Positions 1 through 5,193 of a DNA stretch of 6,330 nucleotides are shown here, in pieces (position 1 is the first letter of the stretch; every line of letters begins with the position of its first letter). This stretch comes from Coriobacteriia bacterium (GTDB lineage Bacteria > Actinomycetota > Coriobacteriia > Coriobacteriales > UBA8131). The translations under genes and the position numbers were made by a program. The notes under the pieces were generated by a model. That model was not told where the DNA came from. It saw only the letters and a program-made list of their open reading frames with translations, and made no database searches. The stretch spans positions 1 to 6,330 of the forward strand of contig WRFC01000049.1 in NCBI GenBank assembly GCA_009779015.1, read 5' to 3'.

Positions 1-2857
1 CCGTGCCGCCGATCGCCCGCACAATCAAAAGGTCGTAGACCGGCGCAATGTCAAAGCGCGCGTTGCTGTTCGGCTGCACCGCCAGGTCCAAGCCGCCGCT
101 CAGCACACTGCCCGCAACCGTCAGCTGCAGCTGCGCCGTCGAGCCCTCGTAAGGCAGCCCGCCAAACGTGAACTCGATCGTCTGAGCGTCCACCGCCCGA
201 GCCTTGACCGTCACCCCCGTCGGCAGGCGGCTGAACCACCCCGTCGCATCGATGCCGTTGAACAGGCTCGCAACAGTCTGGTTATAAAGCGTCACGGTCG
301 CCACCTGCGCGGTCAGGCCCGTGCCCATCTGGCCGCTGATGACCTTGTCGCCAATGGTGGCCAATGGCTCTGAATTCAGCCGCACAAACTTCTGGTTCGC
401 ATAAACAAACGCTGTATCAAAGGGAGAAGTGCCCGTGTAAACCGTGCCCGTACCGCCGGGGTCAGCGTTACTGGCGTTTTGCCAATAGTCATAGGCAGCG
501 GCGGCGTTCGTAAAGCTATTGGCCGCCCAGGCCTCGGAATTGCCGCTGGACTCCAGCGTGCCGCTGGTAAAAGTCAGGTCGGCGCAACCGATGCCATGCG
601 ACGTGCCGCTCCCAGATTTGGAGCCAGCCGCCACCAGGCTGCCGCTGCCCTCGATCGTCAGGTTGGCCGTCGAGTAGATACCGTACGAACCGGTTGCCGA
701 ACTGGTCTCGGAGATCAGCCTGTTGTTGCTCCCCTCTAAGACTATGGTGGCGTTGCCGTTGATCACGCGCAGCGCCACTGGCGCCGCGGTATCCCAGACA
801 AAGCCGTCGCGCAAGACCAGCTCGTAGGTGCCCGAGCCATCGGGGTTGACCACGCTGGCCCAGGCCGAGGCCTGCGCCGGATACTCGCTGCCTATCACCG
901 GCACCCCGGTCTGGGCGACATCGCGGTACAAGACACCCGTGGCGGCGTCAAAGATGAGGCCGTAGTCCTGTGCCACCAAGACCTTGTCAAAGGGAAAGAA
1001 CCCGCTGGTCGATGAGTTCACATACCAGATGCCGCCGCCGCCCAGAGCGGCGTTGATGGACCAGCGCAGGCTTTGTGTTGAGCTGCTGGTTGCGGGCGTG
1101 AGGTCGGGCGCGCCGTAGGCCGGCGGCAGGCTTTGGGCGTAGACCGTCCGCCCGTTGGCCTGGTTCCACACCCCAACCACACCGCGCGTGGTCGGCCAGG
1201 TAATCGCCCCGGTCGGCGACGTGGCAATGGCGGTCGTGGCATTGGTGCCATAGGCAAAGACAAAGCCACCGTCAATGCTGACCTTGGCATTTGCCCCACT
1301 TGCATAAATGGCGGCGCCCGTGCGGTAGACCGCGACCTGGGCGCCCCGTGGGTTAGAGCTGTCGTAGGGCAGCGTGACGCTGGCGTTCTCGCCCGTCATG
1401 CGGATGGCGTAGCTGCTGCTGCCCGATTTGACGGTGATCGTGCCGCCGCTGGCCGCGACTGCCGCATTGGGCCCGTTGGCGTAAATCGCATGCCCGCTGG
1501 TGCTCGAGACCGTGCCGCCACTGACGTCGATGGCCGGGTAGCCGCTAGGGCCGGCGCTCGTGTTGTCGGCGTTGATGGCCACGCCGCTGTTAGCCAAGAC
1601 CTGGCCGTTGCTGACCGTCACGGTAGAGTGGGTGCCCGTCACATTCACGGCCGTGCCGCTGCCCAGGGCCTGCACAGTCCCGCCCGTGACCTTGATCTCT
1701 GAATCGGCCACGTTGGCTATCACGTTGGCCGTGGTCGCCGTGCTGATGGCCGTGCCGCTGCCCGTCGTCTGCACGGTACCGCCGCTGATCGTGGCCACAG
1801 GCGAAGTATAGGCCGGGCTGCCCACCAGATTGATGGCGCGGCCGTTCTCAGCCGAGATCAGCCCGCCCGTGACTTCAATATTGCCGGTGGTCTGAATAGC
1901 ATAGCCGCTGGAGGCTGCCGAGCCGGCGGGTGCTGTCGGCTGAATAGTACCGCCCGTGACCCGCACATTCGTGTCCGACCCGGCATTCATATAAATCACC
2001 GGGTTGGCGTTGTTGGTGGCGGCATTGGTCACAGTCCCGCCGTTCACCACCGTCGTCGAGCCCGTGCCAATCGAATGGATCGCACAGGCGCTGCCGGCCG
2101 AGACCGTGCCGCTATTCACGTTGATCTTTGTATTGTTGGGCACCGTGCCCGTACCGGCTCCGTCGTTGATGGCGTAGCCGCTGTTCGTCGAGAGCACCGA
2201 TCCGCCGTTGACATTGATAACCACGCCCTGCAGGCCGGCGTTGGCTGTGCCGTTCTCGATCTGAATGGCCGGGTTAGAGCTGTTGGCCATGCTCTCGACC
2301 GTGCCGCCCGGCTGGACATTGACCGTCACATCGTTGGCACTGACGCGCACTGCAATGCCGCCATTATCCGACCCCACCATCGACCCGCTGTCCACCGTCA
2401 GCACCGTGCCCGCCCCCGTGATGCTGATCGCATCGCTGGTCGCGCCGTTCCGCGAATTAACGATCGAGGCCTGCGCGCCGGTCGTAAAAGCACCCTTGCC
2501 GGTCAGGCTGATCAGCGGCCCGGCAATCGAGCCCGTAAAAACAGCGTTCCAAGTCACCGTCACGCCAGCGTCGATGTTCAATGCCAGCGTGGCCGTCGTG
2601 TTCGTGCCGCCCGTGACCGTCACAACGCTGCCCCCCGCCGAGGCCACGGCCGTCAGCCCGGCCGCACTGTAAGCCGTGTTGATCTGGCTGGCCAGCCCGT
2701 CCGCCGTACTCAGGGTAGTCACCGGGGCGGCATCGGCCTGATCGGTTGCAAAAATAGACTGAGCGGCTATTGGTTGAAAGCTGAATACGACAAGGGCCAA
2801 AACCGTCAATACGGCGACCGCTAGCGTTGACATGCTGTTTTGCGATAATCTCTTCAT
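1..2857 (-). CDS. Large secreted beta-helix repeat surface protein (3' end outside window)
   Basis: One frame is open from the ATG at 2857 to the window edge (about 952 codons, no stop), so the C-terminus is missing. Residues 1-32 form a signal peptide: K2 R3, a hydrophobic core at about 12-27, and likely cleavage after I-A-A. I prefer this start to Met9 (2833) because only it supplies the positive n-region; a weak GGGGG lies about 6 bases upstream. Residues ~75-550 are rich in Gly/Thr/Ser/Ala/Val and carry recurring rungs such as VSGGTVSSTSGHAIYANG, typical of right-handed parallel beta-helices. A second such stretch (~694-770) contains GSYGIYSTANLTIEGSGSL. Residues ~830-937 resemble an Ig-like module of large clostridial-type surface proteins (WFSRLPTGV, then GGLDLAVQPNSNARFDI). 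I infer an exported adhesin or carbohydrate-binding protein. No catalytic site or anchor is visible, and the exact ligand and family are unknown. It is divergent from the zinc-ribbon gene at 3000. Confidence 0.85.
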   Translation of the reverse strand, partial: MKRLSQNSMSTLAVAVLTVLALVVFSFQPIAAQSIFATDQADAAPVTTLSTADGLASQINTAYSAAGLTAVASAGGSVVTVTGGTNTTATLALNIDAGVTVTWNAVFTGSIAGPLISLTGKGAFTTGAQASIVNSRNGATSDAISITGAGTVLTVDSGSMVGSDNGGIAVRVSANDVTVNVQPGGTVESMANSSNPAIQIENGTANAGLQGVVINVNGGSVLSTNSGYAINDGAGTGTVPNNTKINVNSGTVSAGSACAIHSIGTGSTTVVNGGTVTNAATNNANPVIYMNAGSDTNVRVTGGTIQPTAPAGSAASSGYAIQTTGNIEVTGGLISAENGRAINLVGSPAYTSPVATISGGTVQTTGSGTAISTATTANVIANVADSEIKVTGGTVQALGSGTAVNVTGTHSTVTVSNGQVLANSGVAINADNTSAGPSGYPAIDVSGGTVSSTSGHAIYANGPNAAVAASGGTITVKSGSSSYAIRMTGENASVTLPYDSSNPRGAQVAVYRTGAAIYASGANAKVSIDGGFVFAYGTNATTAIATSPTGAITWPTTRGVVGVWNQANGRTVYAQSLPPAYGAPDLTPATSSSTQSLRWSINAALGGGGIWYVNSSTSGFFPFDKVLVAQDYGLIFDAATGVLYRDVAQTGVPVIGSEYPAQASAWASVVNPDGSGTYELVLRDGFVWDTAAPVALRVINGNATIVLEGSNNRLISETSSATGSYGIYSTANLTIEGSGSLVAAGSKSGSGTSHGIGCADLTFTSGTLESSGNSEAWAANSFTNAAAAYDYWQNASNADPGGTGTVYTGTSPFDTAFVYANQKFVRLNSEPLATIGDKVISGQMGTGLTAQVATVTLYNQTVASLFNGIDATGWFSRLPTGVTVKARAVDAQTIEFTFGGLPYEGSTAQLQLTVAGSVLSGGLDLAVQPNSNARFDIAPVYDLLIVRAIGGT
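1214..2221 (-). repeat. Coding repeats: about a dozen beta-helix rungs
   Basis: This stretch encodes residues ~213-548 of the surface protein as degenerate units of about 25-33 residues. Each has a V-x-V-[ST]-G-G-T-[VI] strand followed by a G-x-A-I turn, for example ISGGTVQTTGSGTAIS and KVTGGTVQALGSGTAVN. Some units are similar in DNA too: 1649-1683 and 1748-1782 match at about 29 of 35 bases, 99 bp (33 codons) apart, with an identical GGCCGTGCCGCTGCCC core. The other units have diverged in DNA while keeping the protein pattern, so this is an old repeat array with perhaps one more recent duplication. The rung count is by eye. Confidence 0.75.
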
Positions 2858-2904
2858 TTCGCGCCCCCAAGCATTGCATACAAATACGCTCTCTCGCCTA
2901 TTTA

Positions 2905-2910
2905 ATCATA
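2905..2910 (-). promoter_or_regulatory. Possible -10 for the beta-helix gene
   Basis: On the minus strand TATGAT, followed by TAAAT, lies about 48 bases before the ATG at 2857 and would give a leader of about 40 nt. There is no convincing -35 at 16-18 bp. This is the best candidate in a short AT-richer patch, and it is weak. Confidence 0.25.
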
Positions 2911-2945
2911 CTCTGCCCTGCATCATTCCTGGCAGGAGCATTTTT

Positions 2946-2960
2946 CTTGATATAATCAAG
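2946..2960 (+). promoter_or_regulatory. Extended -10 promoter inside a 15-bp palindrome (candidate operator)
   Basis: CTTGATATAATCAAG is a perfect inverted repeat with arms CTTGAT and ATCAAG around ATA. It contains TGATATAAT, a consensus extended -10 (TGnTATAAT) with the hexamer at 2951-2956. No good -35 lies 17 bp upstream, which fits an extended -10 promoter. Transcription would start near 2963, about 37 nt before the ATG at 3000. A regulator bound to the palindrome would cover the -10 and could also affect the divergent beta-helix gene. The promoter call is fairly firm; the operator role is inference. A near-identical motif lies at 5101-5115. Confidence 0.55.
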
Positions 2961-2982
2961 CCCACTATCTAGCGTGGCTTTC

Positions 2983-2991
2983 AGGGAGAGG
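2983..2991 (+). promoter_or_regulatory. Ribosome binding site of the zinc-ribbon gene
   Basis: AGGGAGAGG sits 8 bases before the ATG at 3000. This purine-rich Shine-Dalgarno-like sequence fixes that start, which also places the first zinc-ribbon cysteine at residue 3, as is usual for this architecture. Confidence 0.75.
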
Positions 2992-2999
2992 AAACTCAT

Positions 3000-4532
3000 A
3001 TGAACTGCCCCAAGTGCAATCAAGTCGTCGCAGACGACTCCAAGTTCTGCCCATTTTGCGGTGCCCCACTGAACGCAACTGATTTAACAGGGGGAGAAGA
3101 CATTCAGGCCTCCGCTGATGCGCTGATGCCTGAGCTGTCATCGCTTACTGACATGGAGGTGCCGCCCTTATCCGCAGAGGACATCAAGCTGCTGGACGAG
3201 GAGCCTGATGAAGCAGCCCTGCTGGACGAGACGACCGAGCCGCCCCTGCCCGCTGAGGCACCTGAGCCACCGGCCCCGCCCGCCGAGGCATCATCGGTTG
3301 CGGTTGCCACAGAGAGCGTGCCGGATGCGGCGGCTGCGGCGGCAGCAGCGGCCAAGATTGCGGCAGCTGCGGCAGCGGCTGAGACCAGGATATCCATCAC
3401 GGCTGCGGCCCAAGCGGCTGCGGCAGCGGCGGCGGCAGCGCCAACGCCCGCTGCGGCACCCGCCCCGGCTCCAACGCCGGCCCAAGCGCCGGATGCCGTT
3501 CCTGTGATCGGATCGCCGGCGCCCGCCGCGCCAGCGCCAGCTGCCCCCGCGCCGCCAGCGGCCACGGCACCGGCACCGCCCGCCGCGCCCCCGTTGCCCG
3601 GCCCGACCGGTGCTCCGGTCTACCCCGCCCCCGGTGCCCCCAGCGGCGGCGCCCCCGGTACCCCCGGCGGCGGCGCCCCAGGCGCCCCCAGCGGCGGCGC
3701 CCCCGGTACCCCCGGCGGCGGCGCCCCCGGTGCCCCCAGCGCTGCCCCGGGCGTCGCGCCAGCGCCTCCCCAAAGCAAGAAAAAGACCTGGATAGTCGTT
3801 GTCATCATCGGCGTCGTGCTGATACTTTGCTGCATTATCGGGTCGGTCGTCGGAATCAACATGTTCAACGCTTACCAAGCTGACACCAATAGCATAACGG
3901 GCACGATTGGCAACACGGACAGCACCAGCAACTCGACTGGCACCAGCAACTCAAGCAGCACCAGCGCGGGCAACAGCTCGTCCAGCTCCACCGGCAGCAG
4001 CAGCACCGACAGCTCGGGGAGCAGCTCCACCAGCAGCAGCAGCACCGACAACTCGGGCAGCACCAGCGGTAGCACCAGCACTGACAGCTCGTCCAGCTCG
4101 ACCAGCACCGACAACACCAGCAGCTCCAGCAGCTCAAGCAGCACCGACACCAGCACGGGCTCCAGCGACATGCCCAGTGGCTACTCGATGGTCCTTTCGG
4201 ACAGCGATTACGAGATCGCCTACGGCTCGGCCGATGCCCTCGACTACTACGATGCCGTCACGGTCGAGACCTGGGTCAACAACAAGACGGACAAGCCCAT
4301 CTACATCATGTACAGCGGCGTCAAGATCAACGGCGTCAGCTACGATGACAGCGAGTTCTTTACTGATTTCTTTACTATCGACCCGCAATCCAGCGCCACC
4401 GGCCTGACCTACCTTGATGCCATCACCAGCGTCAACGACCTTCAGACCTGGAGCGGGACCATCTCGTTCATCGATTCGACGACCTATGACACGATTGCCG
4501 AGTACACCTTTGATCTGACCTATTCGAGCTAA
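3000..4532 (+). CDS. Zinc-ribbon single-pass membrane protein with Ser/Thr stalk and outer beta domain
   Basis: A 510-residue protein of unknown function with clear modules. Residues 1-24 are a zinc ribbon (C3-P-K-C6 and C17-P-F-C20). Residues ~32-85 are acidic. Residues ~86-258 are low complexity: Ala runs at 110-118, 121-127 and 139-147, then Pro/Ala and a Gly/Ala/Pro repeat. K260-K262 precede one transmembrane helix (~264-286, rich in V/I/G). Residues ~306-389 are a Ser/Thr/Asn/Asp-rich stalk, and ~390-510 form a beta-rich domain (VTVETWVNNKTDKPIYIMY, then KINGVSYDD). The lysines suggest N-in/C-out topology: zinc ribbon in the cytoplasm, stalk and beta domain outside. Zinc-ribbon, membrane-anchored proteins of this layout are common in Firmicutes and Chloroflexota, mostly with no known role. 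A sensor or envelope-stress role is inference. The gene has its own promoter and RBS, diverges from the beta-helix gene and converges on mfd. Confidence 0.9.
   Translation: MNCPKCNQVVADDSKFCPFCGAPLNATDLTGGEDIQASADALMPELSSLTDMEVPPLSAEDIKLLDEEPDEAALLDETTEPPLPAEAPEPPAPPAEASSVAVATESVPDAAAAAAAAAKIAAAAAAAETRISITAAAQAAAAAAAAAPTPAAAPAPAPTPAQAPDAVPVIGSPAPAAPAPAAPAPPAATAPAPPAAPPLPGPTGAPVYPAPGAPSGGAPGTPGGGAPGAPSGGAPGTPGGGAPGAPSAAPGVAPAPPQSKKKTWIVVVIIGVVLILCCIIGSVVGINMFNAYQADTNSITGTIGNTDSTSNSTGTSNSSSTSAGNSSSSSTGSSSTDSSGSSSTSSSSTDNSGSTSGSTSTDSSSSSTSTDNTSSSSSSSSTDTSTGSSDMPSGYSMVLSDSDYEIAYGSADALDYYDAVTVETWVNNKTDKPIYIMYSGVKINGVSYDDSEFFTDFFTIDPQSSATGLTYLDAITSVNDLQTWSGTISFIDSTTYDTIAEYTFDLTYSS
3633..3740 (+). 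repeat. In-frame 48-bp tandem repeat (2.25 copies)
   Basis: Two 48-bp units (3633-3680 and 3681-3728) and a 12-bp partial third encode GAPSGGAPGTPGGGAP twice, residues 212-243. The full units differ at only two bases, both in third codon positions (GGT/GGC at the start, CCA/CCC at the end). Such near-identity suggests recent duplication by slippage or unequal crossing-over. The repeat lies in the flexible cytoplasmic linker, so copy-number change would keep the frame and alter only linker length. Confidence 0.85.
3915..4166 (+). repeat. Ser/Thr-coding low-complexity tract (AGC/ACC-rich)
   Basis: The tract encodes residues ~306-389, almost entirely Ser, Thr, Gly, Asn and Asp, mainly with AGC and ACC codons, giving an irregular AGCACC-like pattern. 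It forms the stalk between the membrane helix and the outer beta domain. Such stalks are often extended and sometimes O-glycosylated, but glycosylation here is inference. The opposite strand reads as spurious Cys/Trp- or Leu/Val-rich frames. Confidence 0.8.
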
Positions 4533-4570
4533 AAGGCGTCTTCGCCACCCCCAGCAGCGCCCTGACACAA

Positions 4571-4614
4571 TGGCCCCCGGACAGCGCGGCACCCAGCCGT
4601 CGGCCGGGGGGCCA
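4571..4614 (+). terminator. GC-rich stem-loop after the zinc-ribbon gene
   Basis: TGGCCCCCGG (4571-4580) pairs with CCGGGGGGCCA (4604-4614), leaving one bulged G. Inside it CGGC (4587-4590) pairs with GCCG (4596-4599) over the loop ACCCA. It starts 38 bases after the stop at 4532. No U-run follows, so it is not a classical intrinsic terminator; it could be a 3'-end stabilising hairpin or a terminator of the type lacking a U-tract. The stem is plain in the sequence; the role is inferred. Confidence 0.4.
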
Positions 4615-4616
4615 TG
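4577..4616. repeat. 40-bp direct repeat, left copy
   Basis: Aligns without gaps to 5139-5178 at 33 of 40 positions; six of the seven differences are transitions. Shared blocks are GCACCCAGCCG and CCGGGGGGCCATG. This copy overlaps the stem-loop at 4571-4614. Both copies retain a CGGC/GCCG inner stem, with a 5-base loop here and a 10-base loop in the right copy. Confidence 0.7.
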
Positions 4617-4785
4617 GGTTAGGGCGTGTTAGACCAGAATTGAGACAGGCTGTCAGATAAAAGAGCAAGCTTAGAAAGTGTGGTACTAAGCCAACCCCGT
4701 AACTGCGTTGCCCGTTGCTTTGAGCGCTAGGATTTTGCGGATTTGCGCGAGTTGTACAGCCTTTTCACGCGCGGGAACAGTAATT

Positions 4786-4980
4786 GTCGCGGTTTTTTGA
4801 TAGTTCGTGGCACAAATCGCGCCAAATGTACGGATTTTGTGGCTGGTCTACGAACCATGGTCTTCTCCCCTTTATAAAACGCCTGGTAGATTGGGTGCTG
4901 GCGAAATGGGAGGTTGAGATAACTTGTTGGAGTCGTGCTTTTGGCGCGATTTGTGCCACGAACTCCGAGAAACTGCGCAG
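4786..4980. repeat. Inverted-repeat (MITE-like) element, no coding content
   Basis: The arms at 4802-4826 and 4940-4964 are perfect 25-bp inverted repeats (the left arm begins AGTTCGTGGCACAAATCGCG). Complementarity continues imperfectly inward by 6 bp (4 of 6 match) and outward by about 15 bp with two small gaps and mostly transition-type mismatches, giving arms of roughly 45 bp around a 107-bp centre. The centre has no transposase fragment. Size and terminal inverted repeats fit a non-autonomous mobile element or a large structured RNA. I see no convincing target-site duplication at any tested edge, so the exact ends and mobile origin are uncertain. No T-run follows either arm, which argues against a terminator. 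Confidence 0.65.
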
Positions 4981-5100
4981 TCTTGCCCGTTTTGCTTGTT
5001 TTGCGACCGTTTCGGCAGTTTCCGCGCCTTTGCCAGAAGAGAGTTCATCGAATCATACTTGCGCTGGGTTTATTTCAGGAAAAAAGCCGCCGACGGGGCA

Positions 5101-5115
5101 TTTGATATAGTCAAA
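5101..5115. promoter_or_regulatory. AT-rich palindrome, second copy of the TTGATATARTCAA motif
   Basis: TTTGATATAGTCAAA has arms TTTGA and TCAAA around TATAG. Its 13-base core matches the core of the palindrome at 2946-2960 at 12 positions, and it also contains an extended -10-like TGATATAGT (plus strand). No gene starts downstream on the plus strand within the window, so if it is a promoter it would read towards the mfd 3' end. It may instead be a binding site. Low certainty on function. Confidence 0.35.
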
Positions 5116-5138
5116 ATTATACGTCCCCATTGACTCGT

Positions 5139-5178
5139 CCGAACGGCACAGCACCCAGCCGCCATCCGGGGGGCCATG
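5139..5178. repeat. 40-bp direct repeat, right copy
   Basis: Right-hand partner of 4577-4616, same orientation, 562 bp away, 33 of 40 bases identical. It begins 15 bases beyond the mfd stop and lacks the outer TGGCCCCC arm, so the full stem-loop of the left copy is not formed here. CGGC (5144-5147) and GCCG (5158-5161) can still pair over a 10-base loop. Confidence 0.7.
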
Positions 5179-5193
5179 AACTATAACCCAGCC

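Larger units (their letters stand above)
4533..5193. other. Convergent intergenic region with repeats, no credible gene
   Basis: This interval lies between the stop of the zinc-ribbon gene and the stop of mfd. Short open frames cross it but none has a good RBS, and the longest (TTG at 4784) is built partly from both arms of an inverted repeat. It holds a short GGCG-TCTT-CGCC hairpin (4535-4546), a larger GC stem-loop (4571-4614), a small GACAG-G-CTGTC palindrome (4644-4654), the inverted-repeat element (4786-4980), an AT palindrome (5101-5115) and a 40-bp direct repeat near each end. In 4655-4785 I see nothing recognisable. Confidence 0.7.

Noticed and set aside
1133..1702. 189-codon open frame on the plus strand
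   Set aside because: Antisense shadow of the beta-helix gene in the mirrored codon phase; Arg/Ala/Gly-rich product with no recognisable domain.
2075..2824. 249-codon open frame on the plus strand
   Set aside because: It is the mirror frame of the beta-helix gene (same codon boundaries on the opposite strand), with Arg/His-rich, non-protein-like composition and no RBS.
3104..3878. Ala/Gly- and Arg/Gly-rich open frames on the minus strand (153 and 195 codons)
   Set aside because: They arise from the GC-rich Ala/Pro/Gly codons of the zinc-ribbon gene, whose plus frame has a good RBS, a Cys4 motif and a membrane helix.
3915..4166. Repetitive AGC/ACC tract as a CRISPR array
   Set aside because: No regular repeat-spacer spacing; it is an in-frame Ser/Thr-coding low-complexity tract.
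3865..4171. Cys/Trp-rich and Leu/Val-rich minus-strand frames
   Set aside because: Antisense reading of the AGC/ACC Ser-Thr tract; low-complexity artefacts.
4770..4799. CGCG...CGCG then six T as a plus-strand terminator
   Set aside because: Only a 4-bp stem over a long loop, about 240 bp from the stop, and it adjoins the inverted-repeat element.
5080..5099. Minus-strand intrinsic terminator for mfd (GC stretch followed by six T)
   Set aside because: The GC stretch can form only about three contiguous base pairs, too weak to support a terminator call despite the T-run.
4784..5110. 108-codon open frame (TTG start) across the inverted-repeat element
   Set aside because: No Shine-Dalgarno sequence, a rare start codon, and its sequence is made from both arms of the inverted repeat; no recognisable domain.
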